Positions 9,566-20,708 are shown, numbered from the stretch's first letter. The stretch is 64,000 bases of DNA from Theocolax elegans (GCA_026168455.1 CM047426.1:64246488-64310487), one strand, 5' to 3'. The notes: generated from the sequence alone by a model not told the origin. Program-made: numbers and translations.

Positions 9566-10755
9566 CGTGTTACTCTGGAGACAGTATCAATCCTCAACCG
9601 CCGAAAAAACTCTCGAAATAAATATCGTTTAAACCGGGACGTTTACAGCCGCTCGTGTCGTCGCGACCTATCCCAAACGCACCGGTCCTCCTGCGCGTGC
9701 TACCACTCTCTCTCCTATTGCCGATTTTGGTTGCGCGGCTGTTTGCGTCGTTGGGTATATATATATCTATATATTGTGACGTGGTATTCGCGAACTCGGT
9801 ACACTTAATTATTTTTAATAATTAAAATTAAGCGTTGGGCCGCGTTGCCCAATACCGCGCACACAATTAATTTATTTGTTTTTCCGTACTGCGGCTGTCG
9901 CCAAGAACGCGAGTTCGCTGGCACGAACGGTGTGGAGGATTCGGGCGATCCTCCTTGCCTCGACACGATACGTAAATTATTAGAATGTCGGCGGGAGCAG
10001 GGAGAACGAAATAAACACACAATAATTAAAATAAAAATAAAAGAAATATTTATTTTGATGTGTATTAACAAAATGGCCACTCAGGCCGTGTGCCGCGACA
10101 AACGTTGCTTCGCGCGGGCGGAAGTCCCAGGAAACCTGTCGGATCGAGATCCTCGCCTGCGACAGGTTTCACTCCCAGGAATCGCTGTTCGAGTACCGTT
10201 GTACTCGAACACACTCCCAATGTACACACACGATAGTAAATTTAAACACATACCGGTGACAGCCAATCCTCGGCGACTGGTCGACCTCCTTGACAAGGGG
10301 ACGACCGGCGGTTGAGGTGGTAAAGGTGGCCCTTGCCGCGGCGAGTGAGTCGCGATCCGCGATATCACACGCGCACGACCCCGTCCTTGATATACACACA
10401 CGCACAAACACACACAAAACTACACGGGACACGCGTGTGTCCACCCGGGTCTCCGCACTTAGCTCTGCTCCGGAAAAACCGTTCACAGAGCTTACTACAG
10501 AAATGGGTGGAATGTACTCTCGGCACTCACGAGCAGTACAATTCGGGTAAACAATATAATAATCCGTCCCGATCGACGGATCATTACACACTGATTAGGC
10601 GATCGCCTAATTTCACAAAAAAGAGATGGGAGTGGGGAAACTCACACATTCTTTCGCGCTCCCATCCCTACGTATAGTCGCGCGCGTAATTGTACACTCG
10701 TAGAAAAATACCTACCGAATTCGATAATCATGCGTGAATATCACTTACCATTACA
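8777..10755. mobile_element. GC-richer 1.98-kb insertion, possible solo LTR or nested LTR pieces
   Basis: It is absent from the otherwise collinear inverted copy (63660-63690), so it is an insertion. It begins TGTAATGGT and ends ACCATTACA: perfect 9-base inverted termini in TG...CA form, as in LTRs. No clear target duplication is visible. Inside are two TA runs each followed by TGTGACG (8845 and 9776), a (CT)n tract, and strong small hairpins (10131-10170 and 10186-10210). Several overlapping frames occur on both strands between 9805 and 10690, but none resembles a protein. Base composition is clearly richer in GC and CpG than the surroundings. Confidence 0.5.
9524..9562. repeat. (CT)n microsatellite
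   Basis: About 19 CT units inside the LTR-like insertion. Confidence 0.9.
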
Positions 10756-10756
10756 A

Positions 10757-11817
10757 TATATATTGGTGTGTGTATAATATTAAGCTCCATAAAAAGTTTC
10801 TACAATTGAAATTACTGAAATCAAAATAGCAACGGCAAGTATTTTATAGATATCAACAGAAATTTTTTATTTATTTATTGCAGTTTCACTTTCAATAATA
10901 TTATCATTCATTATTAAATATTCCACGTTGAATTTGTGCCTCTAGATAGTACCTTATATAAAACACCTTCTACGAAGGTGTCAACATTCTCAAGTAGGTT
11001 TCCAATCACACTTTAAAAAATGTTATCTGATAAAAAAATCTTAAATTATTACTTCCATCCTATTTCTACTTATATTTTGCTTAAACTTCATAAAAAGTTT
11101 CTGCAATAGAAAGTATTGAAATCAAAGCGAAATAATCGACAAGTAATTTTGATTAAATATTTATATATTTCTTTTTGCTTAAACTCCATAAAGGTTCTGC
11201 AATAGAAAGTACTGAAATCAAAGCGAAATAATCGACAAGTATTTTTTACGATACCATACATTGTATTTTTTTAAATTAATCTTTTATATATTTTGCTTCA
11301 ACTCTATAATACTTTTTATTAATTTCCACAAAAATGATAAAAAAGAAACTTCTTTTTTTTATTCTCTTTAATAATAAACAATGTCTATCCATCCCGTGCT
11401 TTATATCAATAGATAAACAATTTTATAGAATAATAATAATGTGTTAATACCTTTCTTATATGTAACTTATATTCCATAATAGTTTTCTGCAATTGAAAGT
11501 ACTGAAATCAAAAACACCTTCCAAGAAAGTGTCAAAACTGCAATTATTGTGTTATTCTAATCAAACTTTGAAAACTGTTATCTGATAAATAAATTCTGCA
11601 ATTCAATCTGACATTGTTATCTCATAAATAAATAATTTTATTTCTAACTCCCTTATTTTATGTACTTCTTTGAATTTCAATTAAACATTTCTTTAAATAT
11701 TACGAAAATTTCATATAAGAAATTTCTGCAATTAAAAGAACTAAAATCAAACAGAAAACAACAAGTATTTTGAATCGTACCATAAATTTATATTTTAAAT
11801 AAACATATATTTATATA
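10757..11817. repeat. Palindromic family, left arm with diverged ~100-120 base subrepeats
   Basis: A unit containing GCTTAAACTTCATAAAAAG, then TTTCTGCAAT, GAAAGTACTGAAATCAAA and CGACAAGTATTTT recurs near 10780, 11085, 11180, 11465 and 11720 with varying spacing. A landmark block, CACCTTCTACGAAGGTGTC (itself a 19-base hairpin), is at about 10964. The same blocks occur at 61944-62540 (direct) and 62940-63660 (inverted). Confidence 0.75.
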
Positions 11818-12817
11818 TGGGTTATTCCACGTGAAGTGGTCCGATCAAAATTTTAAAATGTACTAAATTTTGGGTACACATTGCAAATGTTTTTCAGAAT
11901 ACAGAAAAAAATTTTTAAGTACTGGAATCTATTTGCTCAAAAGTTATTCTAACCTCAAAAAGTGAATTTTTTCTAGTTTTTTTCAACACCAGCTGGGTTC
12001 ACCGCTATTTAACTCAAAATCTATCAACTTTTACTATAAAACATTATATATAACGTTCGTTGCTAACTATGTCTAGAATTTATCCTTCTGGGTTAGAATT
12101 TCCAATCTCAAGGTTAATGACAAATAAACTACATGTCAACATTCAACTTAAAAATAGTGTAAGTGCGCCACAATTGATTTTTTTATCCAAAAGTCTAAAA
12201 AAAAGCTTGAAGCAATACCTTTCAAATGGTCTGTAGCATTTTTGGGGCCTTCAATTCTGTAAAAAGCTATGATAATTTAAAGAAACTCGAAATTTTTTAA
12301 AAAATTTAAATGGGAATTATCATGTTAATTTTTGTGTATTTTATGTCTTTCTTTAAATTATCATAACTTTTTACAGAATTGAAGGCCCCAAAAATGCTAC
12401 AGACCATTTGAAAGGTATTGCTTCAAGCTTTTTTTTAGACATTTGGATAAAAAAATCAATTGTGGCGCACTTACACTATTTTTAAGTTGAATATTGACAT
12501 GTAGTTTATGTAACATTAACCTTGAGATTAGAAATTCTAACCCAGAAGGATAAATTCTAGACATAGTTAGCAACGAATGTTATATATAATGTTTTATAGT
12601 AAAAGTTGATAGATTTTGAGTTGAATAGCGGTAAACCCAGCTGGTGTTGAAAAAAACTAGAAAAAATTCACTTTTTGAGGTTAGAATAACTTTTGAGCAA
12701 ATAGATTCCAGTACCTAAAAATTTTTTTCTGCATTCTGAAAAACATTTGCAATGTGTACCCAAAATTTGGTGCATTTTAAAATTTTGATCGGACCACTTC
12801 ACGTGGAATACCCCATA
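11818..12817. mobile_element. Complete 1-kb fold-back (palindromic) element, CACGTGAAGTGG family
   Basis: Two arms of about 475 bases (11818-12294 and 12342-12817) are near-perfect reverse complements around a short centre. Termini read GGGTTATTCCACGTG and CACGTGGAATACCCC, flanked by TATATA on both sides, consistent with insertion at TA. There is no coding capacity. It sits within one of the ~110-base subrepeats of the host repeat. A solo arm is at 5963. Confidence 0.9.
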
Positions 12818-13890
12818 TATATTACTTAAACTTCGTAAATAGTTTCTGCAATTGACTGAAATCCAACTCTAATTGACAAGTATTTTAAACCATGCAAATA
12901 TTTCTACCAATCTGAATACAGATTTTTTTATGAAAAGAATCTTACACTATTACTTTTCATTTCTGGCCCTCTCATGTCTTACAGTAATAAATAAATAATA
13001 TTCTAATGATATTAATTTGTGCAAAATTAATTTTTGCAACACTAATAAAATGGAAATTTCTTTTTTATTCTTATAACCTTTAGAGGACGGGATGGCCCCT
13101 ATACGGGCCATGCCCATGATCGACCCTTTACATGTGTTAGTTTTGAGATGTGAGTCGTCACAAAAACTCGATTTCTATAGAATAGTGAGAGAAAACAGTA
13201 AACCCAAATCCCCGCCCTCTAAACGTTAAAAGTTATCCGATGTTTTTAGACATTAATTTTATTGAAAAAAGAAGCTTTTTCGAACCAGAAAATTCCCGTC
13301 CTCTAAAGGTTAAATAATAAAATAATACTTGCACCACCGTTGGTTAAACGCTTCATATATGTGTTAATTCTTACTTACTAATATACTCCTGTATATTTAT
13401 GAAAGTATAGTACCGTGAAGAATCTGCAATGAGTAATAGTAAATAAATATAGCAATACTTTCTGGCAATTTTATTATTCTACATCACCAATGAAACAATA
13501 GACATAATTATTTTTATCTAATAAAGTTTACAAGTTTTTGTTAGTAGTTTTGTAAAATAATTATTATTTCACTTAACTAAGTATATACAATCTACATGAT
13601 TTTACCAATTAATTCAGGTGCTTATTAATAATAAATTATTGGTTTATATATCGTATACAGTCTTGTTTCAAAGGGTTTTGACCTTCTTAATTGGAAGGTG
13701 TTTTTGATTTCACTACTTTCAATTGCAGAAAACTATTATGGAATATAAGTTACATATAAAAAAGGTGGTAACATTATTCTATAAAATTGTTTATCTATTG
13801 ATGTAAAGCACGGGAAGGATAGACATTGTTTATTTAAAGAGATTTAAAAAAAAGAAGTTTCTTTTTTATCAGTTTTGTGGAAATTAATAA
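12818..13890. repeat. Palindromic family, centre and partial right arm (left copy)
   Basis: Blocks resume with TTACTTAAACTTCG near 12830. AATACTTGCACCACC at about 13322 also occurs at 62518. Then 13680-13890 (CACGGGAAGGATAGAC etc.) matches 63040-63170 and is the reverse complement of about 11330-11520. Similarity stops near 13890, so the right arm is truncated here. Nothing else is recognised from 13891 to 14197. Confidence 0.65.
13077..13309. mobile_element. 233-base piggyBac-type MITE
   Basis: Terminal inverted repeats CCTTTAGAGGACGGG (13077-13091) and CCCGTCCTCTAAAGG (13295-13309) are perfect over 15 bases. The right flank is TTAA (13310-13313) and the left is ATAA, a one-base-decayed TTAA. 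An internal CCCGCCCTCTAAACGTTAA at about 13211 looks like a second, diverged terminus. The related repeat at about 62510 lacks the insertion, giving an empty site. The TTAA target and CC-start ends fit piggyBac mobilisation. Confidence 0.82.
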
Positions 13891-14240
13891 AAACTATTAT
13901 TTATTATTTCGGCTATAACTGTACTCTATTCTAACGGTTTTGAGGCTACTTTTATTTTAAATTATATCTATTTTATCTCAGTTGTTTATTCAACTTTGGT
14001 TTGTGTATTAATATTTGATATTCAGAATTAATAATTAATATTTGATAGTTTAGAAGTTATAAACATTTAAAGTAAAGCGTTTTATTTATAAATTTTTCTC
14101 TAACGTTTAACTTTTGAAAAAACGATTGTTAGGGTCTGCGGCTCTGGCGTTTTTATATTTTTATCATGTCTACAACCTTTCTCCTTATTCCATTTTTTTA
14201 TTAGCTCATTTCTGAGCAACAATGCACTATTTTGCTCGCA

Positions 14241-14316
14241 TTTTATTAGCACCCCTGCTTGCTGGTTAGTCCGCTTGTTCATTTCCTACTATTCCGGAGT
14301 GCCCTGAAACCCATAA
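14241..14316 (-). pseudogene. Non-LTR RNase H fragment (left palindrome arm)
   Basis: Mirror image of the fragment at 16857: the translation includes SGHSGIVGNEQAD, the C-terminal His/Asp block of retrotransposon RNase H, then a stop. It is too short to assign to a clade. Confidence 0.55.
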
Positions 14317-14453
14317 AGTAATTAATAATTTTTTTTATAACAATTGAAAACATTTCTTAATTTTTTAAACAAATTATATTATTATAAACTTTTATTTAAA
14401 ATTTTTTGACCAATTCTGTGTCACATAACTATTTTTATTAATTAATTAATTGC

Positions 14454-14794
14454 GAGACTCCGTACTCTGATTTTTTTCCATAATGGACTTACCGCAGGAT
14501 ATCTCAGGAATCATTTCATCGAATAGACTGAAATTTTAACAGTAACTTTTAAATATGTTTTTAATCCACTTGAGTGGTATACCAAATTATTTAAAAATTC
14601 AAACATGGTATAAAAAAAGCTAAATTGTATTTATTTAAATAAATATTTAGATTTTTATTGAAATTCTGTTTCATTCAAGTGGATTAAAATAATATTTAAC
14701 AGTTACTGTTAAAATTTCAGCCTATTCGATGAAGTGGTTCATAAGATATCCTGCGGTAAGACCATTATGGAAAAAAATAAGTGTACGGTGTCTC
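14454..14794. mobile_element. Fold-back MITE nested in left palindrome arm
   Basis: Ends are GAGACTCCGTAC and GTACGGTGTCTC. Arms of about 150 bases carry CATAATGGACTTACCGCAGG and its inverse, around an AT-rich middle. The mirror copy is at 16379-16719. Confidence 0.75.
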
Positions 14795-14969
14795 ATAATT
14801 AATTAAAATATTGTTGTATGTATCATGATTTTTTGTACATATTATTATTAACTTTTATTTAAAATTTCTTGGCCAATTTATGTCACATAACTGTTTTAAT
14901 TAATCTTGAAAAACTTATATACGATCTGACGGAGGCAAAGGAAAAAATCTTAAAAAGACAGATTTTTTG

Positions 14970-15022
14970 TAAAAAAGCAACGTTTCGTTGGCGTGGTCTG
15001 CCAACCTCTTCAGGCTATTTAT
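14970..15022 (-). ncRNA. Hammerhead-ribozyme-like motif of a Penelope-like element (left arm)
   Basis: Read on the minus strand: AGC (stem I), CTGAAGA (core CUGANGA), one extra G, GTTGGC-loop-GCCAAC (perfect 6-bp stem II), GAAA, a minimal ACGTT (stem III plus cleavage triplet GTT), then GCT closing stem I. The order is that of a type I hammerhead. Hammerheads with very short stem III are known in the terminal repeats of Penelope-like elements. The extra G after the core is a deviation that may weaken activity. Confidence 0.6.
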
Positions 15023-15212
15023 TAGACACAAAAAAACTAAATTACAATTGAGAACGCACAAAAATATACTGACAATAAAAGATCTAATTTCGTACCTTCA
15101 GTTGGATTATCGATGCGGCAAGTGAATACAAATAATATATTAAATTATGTGTACATCGTCGTGTTTATATATGTAGCGAGTATAAACACAGGAAACGTCA
15201 AACGGTTGTCAA

Positions 15213-15493
15213 TTAGGCGTTTAAATTTTTAAGAACTGGCAAATAAGTAGTATTCACAAATTTTATATCTGTCTTGTTGATATTATTACTGTCAATTTTT
15301 TTGTATCATTTCGGAAATTAATCGCTTGCTGTAATTACACTCACTATATACAATTTTTACGCCATCCCAGTCAAATACATGTTTAAAAAGAGATACATGT
15401 CGATTAACCACTGAATCTGGATTTTTATTATTTCTATGTTCTTTCATCCTAGTTTTTAAAGAATGCTTCGTTTCACCAACATAAGATGCATTA
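15213..15493 (-). pseudogene. Penelope-like GIY-YIG endonuclease, 3' end (left arm)
   Basis: Minus-strand mirror of 15722-16000. It includes ASYVGETKHSLKTR and FDWDGVKIVYSECNYSKR and is truncated at 15493, where the palindrome's unique centre begins. The same frameshift near the C-terminus as in the right-hand copy shows both arms derive from one already broken copy. Confidence 0.7.
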
Positions 15494-15600
15494 TATTATT
15501 ATTAACTTTTATTTAAAATTTCTTGGCCAATTTATGTCACATAACTGTTTTAATTAATCATTAATCATAAATTATATTATCACAAATTTTACACTCTTAT

Positions 15601-16000
15601 AATATTCAAACAGTACCATTAGTACAAAAAATTTTCAATTCCGTAATTAAATTAGGCAAAGACTGTACTAAAAAACTAGAACACACAAATGTTGTCTATA
15701 AATTTAAATGCAAAAATTGCCCTGCATCTTATGTTGGTGAAACGAAGCATTCTTTAAAAACTAGGATGAAAGAACATAGAAATAATAAAAATCCAGATTC
15801 AGTGGTTAATCGACATGTATCTCTTTTTAAACATGCATTTGACTGGGATGGCGTAAAAATTGTATATAGTGAGTGTAATTACAGCAAGCGATTAATTTCC
15901 GAAATGATACAAAAAAATTGACAGTAATAATATCAACAAGACAGATATAAAATTTGTGAATACTACTTATTTGCCAGTTCTTAAAAATTTAAACGCCTAA
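15601..16000 (+). pseudogene. Penelope-like element: GIY-YIG endonuclease domain, RT missing
   Basis: The frame has VVYKFKCKNCPASYVGETKHS, then SLKTRMKEH and KHAFDWDGVKIVYSECNYSKRL. The paired C-x2-C and the YVGET block with a downstream R and EH are the signature of the GIY-YIG domain of Penelope-like elements. The frame meets a stop at 15919-15921; a one-base shift in a run of A residues at 15911-15917 restores about 27 further residues to a stop at 15998-16000, so it is frameshifted. No RT is present: the copy is 5'-truncated, as is common for these elements. A hammerhead-like motif lies 160 bases downstream, the expected place. Confidence 0.8.
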
Positions 16001-16149
16001 TTGACAACCGTTTGACGTTTCCTGTGTTTATACTCGCTACATATATAAACACGACGATGTACACATAATTTAATATATTATTTGTATTCACTTGCCGCAT
16101 CGATAATCCAACTGAAGGTTCTCAATTGTAATTTAGTTTTTTTGTGTCT

Positions 16150-16200
16150 AATAAATAGCCTGAAGAGGTTGGCAGACCACGCCAACGAAACGTTGCTTTT
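16150..16200 (+). ncRNA. Hammerhead-ribozyme-like motif (right arm)
   Basis: AGC 16157-16159, CTGAAGA 16160-16166, GTTGGC 16168-16173, loop 16174-16180, GCCAAC 16181-16186, GAAA 16187-16190, cleavage triplet GTT 16192-16194, GCT 16195-16197. It matches the left-arm copy and lies downstream of the GIY-YIG frame on the same strand. Confidence 0.62.
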
Positions 16201-16378
16201 TTACAAAAAATCTGTCTTTTTAAGATTTTTTCCTTTGCCTCCGTCAGATCGTATATAAGTTTTTCAAGATTAATTAAAACAGTTATGTGACATAAATTGG
16301 CCAAGAAATTTTAAATAAAAGTTAATAATAATATGTACAAAAAATCATGATACATACAACAATATTTTAATTAATTAT

Positions 16379-16719
16379 GAGACACCGTACACTTATTTTT
16401 TTCCATAATGGTCTTACCGCAGGATAACTTATGAACCACTTCATCGAATAGGCTGAAATTTTAACAGTAACTGTTAAATATTATTTTAATCCACTTGAAT
16501 GAAACAGAATTTCAATAAAAATCTAAATATTTATTTAAATAAATACAATTTAGCTTTTTTTATACCATGTTTGAATTTTTAAATAATTTGGTATACCACT
16601 CAAGTGGATTAAAAACATATTTAAAAGTTACTGTTAAAATTTCAGTCTATTCGATGAAATGGTTCCTGAGATATCCTGCGGTAAGTCCATTATGGAAAAA
16701 AATCAGAGTACGGAGTCTC
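16379..16719. mobile_element. Fold-back MITE nested in right palindrome arm
   Basis: Inverse copy of 14454-14794, with the same GAGACACCGTAC/GTACGGAGTCTC ends. Confidence 0.75.
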
Positions 16720-16856
16720 GCAACTAATTAATTAATAAAAATAGTTATGTGACACAGAATTGGTCAAAAAATTTTAAATAAAAGTTTATAATAATATAAT
16801 TTGTTTAAAAAATTAAGAAATGTTTTCAATTGTTATAAAAAAAATTATTAATTACT

Positions 16857-16932
16857 TTATGGGTTTCAGGGCACTCCGGAATAGTAGGAAATGAACAAGC
16901 GGACTAACCAGCAAGCAGGGGTGCTAATAAAA
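16857..16932 (+). pseudogene. Non-LTR RNase H fragment (right palindrome arm)
   Basis: The translation LWVSGHSGIVGNEQAD followed by a stop is the conserved His/Asp block near the end of RNase H domains in I/Jockey-type retrotransposons. From 16974 to 18200 there is only AT-rich sequence apart from a short repeat of 16817-16850 at 16980. Confidence 0.6.
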
Positions 16933-18204
16933 TGCGAGCAAAATAGTGCATTGTTGCTCAGAAATGAGCTAATAATAATCAAGAAATGTTTTCCATTGTT
17001 ATAAAAAAATTATTAATTGTTAAAATTGAATATTGTTTTTTTCAATTTTAACCCAGGCTTACCCCCTTAAATAAATAATGTTTTGCTTTACAAAATTTAT
17101 AAATCTTTTACATTGTACCCAAATAATTTTTATTTATTAAATTTTCATTATAATAATTATCTGCTATACATAACCGTTTGAAATAATATTATTCTTTGTT
17201 TAATGAAAACTAACTTTGAATGAAGATTAACATCTGTAATAACTCTCCTTTAATAATTCTCCCTTATTAAAATCCTTTCTTATTTTTAACTAGTACAATC
17301 ATTAATATGTTCAATACTATAGACATATTTGCTTGCATTTGGTTAATGTTTATTTTATTTAAATTATCGATGTTTGCAATAAGTTGATAATGTTTCTGTA
17401 TCCATATTTTCCATTTTTACTTTCTATAATTTGTTATATTTATACTTAACTATACTGTCTTTAATATACGGATTTTCACCGCTCAAATTTTTATTATAAT
17501 TAATACTATTAATACTATAATTTAAGGGTTAGCAGCAATGTACCTTTTTGGTGGCATTTTAAAGCATTTAAAGAACAAGTTTCAATGTTTTGAGATTTTA
17601 AATACGTATAGTCATCTTTTAAGTGTTCTGATTTATTATTTTTAAGTAAAAAGTCGAATATTACATAATTAAGGCGACGTCAAAGCCACTGCAGAAATTT
17701 TAATTTTGCGCCAAAAATATAATGTGAATGATGTAAATGTATATATGTATCAAACGTTAATTAAAAAACATAAACATTGCAAATCATTTAATTTTTGTAA
17801 ATATATTTCTATGATTACTTTCACAGTAACTTATGAGTTTATACAACCCTTTTTATACTGAAAATTCTCCAATTTTTTAAGATTATGTTTTTGCCGAGAA
17901 ATGGTTTTAAATCTATTTAAAGAGACCGGTAAAAAATTTTGACCATCTACCTACTTGTTGCACAGAAATTTTACTTATTAAATCGTGTTTAAGAGACCCT
18001 AACGAATCCCTCATGTCTGATCACCCTACAATTATTTTTATTTTTTATTTCTTTCAAAAAATTTTAAGTATGATGCTAAAGCCAATTATTTATTCAATGT
18101 ACTTTGATTGTTGATGCTCTTCATAATTTTATTGTCTGTTAACTTCTATGTCGATCTGAAAGAGGCCGGTAATGAGAAAAAAGACGATAATGTTCCAAAA
18201 ATTC

Positions 18205-18265
18205 TGCTTTTTATTAAGCGACGTTTCGTTGGCTTAGTATGCCAACCTCACCAGGCTAATTTATT
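18205..18265 (-). ncRNA. Hammerhead-like motif of a second Penelope-like copy
   Basis: Minus strand: AGC, CTGGTGA (one change from CUGANGA, at the invariant A), G, GTTGGC-loop-GCCAAC, GAAA, ACGTC with cleavage triplet GTC, then GCTTAAT. The loop of stem II differs from the 15-kb copies while the stem itself is kept, which argues for a structural constraint. The core mutation probably makes this copy inactive. Confidence 0.55.
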
Positions 18266-18515
18266 AAATAACAAGACAAAAACATTTTACAAACAGACTG
18301 TAAATTAATACCAACATCAAATAAACATTGAAACAAATAATTACCTTTAAAAATAAGTCACGTATAATCACATAGTCAACATTTCAAATGTATAGATATG
18401 GAAACATATCTTGTCAGAAACCAAGTTGAACTGTAAATAATAATGAAAATAAACGCAACGCTGCTCGTATTTATAAATAGCTGATAAGCGTAAACATAAA
18501 TGGATACATATGAAA

Positions 18516-18775
18516 CTAAGATTTTAAATGTCTTACGACCGGCCAATAGCATCTATTTAACGTATAAAAATCTTCTTTCTTAGTAATACAAATATTATTA
18601 CACTTTATTTGAATCAATTGCGATGTCATTCTTTTGTTATAAACAGGCTCATAATCTATTATTTCCTTATTATTCAAGTCAAATTCATGTAAAAAGTTCC
18701 TTTGATGTTGGTTTAAACCAGATTCTTTATTTTTATTTTTAATATATTTCTCAATTCGTGTTTATAAAGACCTTT
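18516..18775 (-). pseudogene. Penelope-like GIY-YIG C-terminal fragment (second copy)
   Basis: The minus-strand translation TRIEKYIKNKNKESGLNQHQ, then NFLHEFDLNNKEIIDYEPVYNKR and SQLIQIK, parallels the C-terminal half of the frame at 15601. It runs in frame to a stop at 18516-18518. The hammerhead-like motif at 18205-18265 follows downstream on the same strand, reproducing the gene-then-ribozyme order. Confidence 0.65.
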
Positions 18776-19719
18776 TCTTCTTCTTATTATTATTTAATGA
18801 CTGTGGGACTCGAACCGAGACACCGATATACCATATTAGAACTTACTTATGTAAAAAAAACTTCGATTTTTGAATAAGTAGTTAATTATTTATATTTAAA
18901 TTATTTATTACTTTTTTATATAAATATTATTAAATTTTTATTTTATTAATTATAAGTATTAATTTTTACTTTTTATTTTTTATTAGGAATTTTTTTTTTT
19001 TTTCAAGTAAAAGTTTTTACACCTGTTTAAGTCAGTAATTCAACTCATAAGTAGACTCTTTTCTTTTTTGTCTATCAAAGAGAGGAAAAGAGGAGTGGAA
19101 AAGAAAAAAAGTGTTTTCTACAATAAGATTGTGAAAATTGGAGAGGTGAACAGAAAATATGATAAAAGATGTAAGCAGAAGTCTATGCTGCTGTAAATAA
19201 ACTGTGCTATATATCTAATTTGCATTTATGTAGGAATTTAGTGATGAATCTAGACGTATGATTTTCAGGATTTTAAGGAAGGATTCAATGTTTAAATAGT
19301 AAAGGGTTTTTTTATTTTTTTTAAGTATATTTCTAGTTTTGAAAGTAATGGTTTTCTTAAGTTATCATACATGGGACAGTACCACAGGACATGACTGATG
19401 TCCTGTATAATTTGTCCGCAGGGGAAATCAGGTGATTGTGTCATATTTTTTCTGTAGAGACTAGCTGCAAGGGAGTAGTGATTAACGCGTAATCTGTTAG
19501 TGATGGTAATATGTTTTCTAGATAGATGAAGGTTGTGAAACCATGTTTTGGGATTGTCGTTAAAGAAGTTGGAGAAAAAGTATGTACCTTTATGTGTGGA
19601 GAGTTGGGTTAAGAAAGTTTTGTAGATAAGATTATGGGAAGATCTGATGTTTTCTTGAAATTCTGTGTAATGAAGAGTTGTGTAAATGGTTATACCTGAT
19701 GTTATTGCAGTTTTGGCTA

Positions 19720-20708
19720 GTTGGTCGGCAGTTTCGTTGTATTCTATATCGACATGAGTTGGGATCCAGACAAATGAAATTTTTTTATTGTTTAAATGCG
19801 AGTTGTAAAGTAAGGATAGAATGTCAAGAATAGTATGAAAAGTATGCTTGGTATGGATGGGACTGAAGTTATGGATTGAAGAGAGAACACTAAGGGAGTC
19901 AGAAAAGATTATTATTTCTTTGTCAGGAGGACTATCTTGTATTTAATCAAGTGCTAGTTGGATGGCAAGTGCCTCAGCTGTAATTATTAGTGATTTTAAA
20001 TTGCTGACTGTGTTTGGTGGAAGGGGAGTAGAATGCTAGGCCATTGAAATTAATATCTTCTGAGTGTATTTTAGAAGCATCAGTGAATATGCAAAGTTTG
20101 TTAATGATGTCAGATTGGAAAATGTTATGAAAGTCAGTTGGTGGGTGTTGTGATTTTTTTATGAGGTGACCATTTTCAAGATTGATGGGAGGTTTATAGA
20201 CAGTAACATGGTAATTGTAGTCATATGGAATGGGTTTGCGGTTGATGTGAATGTAATTATCTATGATAGGAAGCAAATTGAAGTATGAATGAGTAAGGAG
20301 TTATGAATGATGTCTGTGTGAAGTGAGAAGACGAATGTTGTTGAGAATGTAAAAATTTTGTTGTTAAAATAATTTAAGAACAAAATTGTTAGATAGTAGT
20401 GTAAGTCTGAAGTTAATATAGAGAAGCTTAGATTCAGCGTGAAGGATATTAATAGGAGTGGAAAGTCTGAAACCTAATGCTATACGGATGCAATGATTTT
20501 GAAGCTTTTGTAATTTGAAGATATGTTTGGAGTTTGAAGGGTTTATAAGGAAGAGGCAATATTCTATATTGGCACGAATAAGGCTAGTGTATATTTTTAA
20601 AAGTGTCTGTGGGTGAGCCCCCCACCAGGTACCGCAAAGAATTTTAAGTATGTTCAATAGTTTAGAGGTTCTGCCTATAACGTAATTAAAGTGTTCTGAC
20701 CATTTCAA
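19720..20708 (-). pseudogene. Element A RT thumb and RNase H domain
   Basis: The piece at 20364-20708 holds the post-active-site region (LCGTWWGAHPQTLLKIYTS, STPINILHAESK). The piece at 19974-20276 holds the RNase H start, IFTDASKIHSED. Further bases to about 19720 give the end of RNase H with WIPTHVDIEYNETADQLAK. The pieces are in different frames or separated by stops. The order RT then RNase H then a Cys/His tail is shared with the nested element at 23057-28761, so the two are relatives. Confidence 0.7.

Larger units (their letters stand above)
14198..16973. repeat. 2.8-kb palindrome containing head-to-head Penelope 3' ends
   Basis: Left arm 14198-15493 and right arm 15722-16973 are nearly identical reverse complements; the main difference is a 41-base segment present only on the left near 15060-15100. 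Each arm holds, from outside in, an RNase H fragment of a non-LTR element, a 340-base fold-back MITE, a hammerhead-like motif, and the 3' end of a Penelope-like GIY-YIG frame. The central spacer (15494-15721) holds more of the right-hand Penelope frame plus an extra copy of a 60-base segment also found at 14842. Confidence 0.9.

Noticed and set aside
9805..10677. Overlapping open frames on both strands in the GC-rich segment
   Set aside because: The frames have biased low-complexity composition and no family similarity, and they lie in an insertion with LTR-like ends. Low stop density is expected from the higher GC content.
10757..11817. CRISPR-like regularly spaced repeats
   Set aside because: The units are diverged, spacing is irregular, and the context is a eukaryotic intron with palindromic transposons.
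14100..14282. 60-residue minus-strand frame MNKRTNQQAG...
   Set aside because: It is an out-of-frame reading of the RNase H fragment plus flank; the informative frame is GHSGIVGNEQAD.
14869..15051. 60-residue frame MANLCHITVLINLEKL..., repeated inverted at 16122
   Set aside because: It is the complement of the Penelope terminal repeat with the hammerhead-like motif; the duplication reflects the palindrome and not a gene.
18785..18835. B-box-like GGTTCGAGTCC on the minus strand near the Penelope fragment
   Set aside because: It could be a SINE relic, but no A box or body could be supported.
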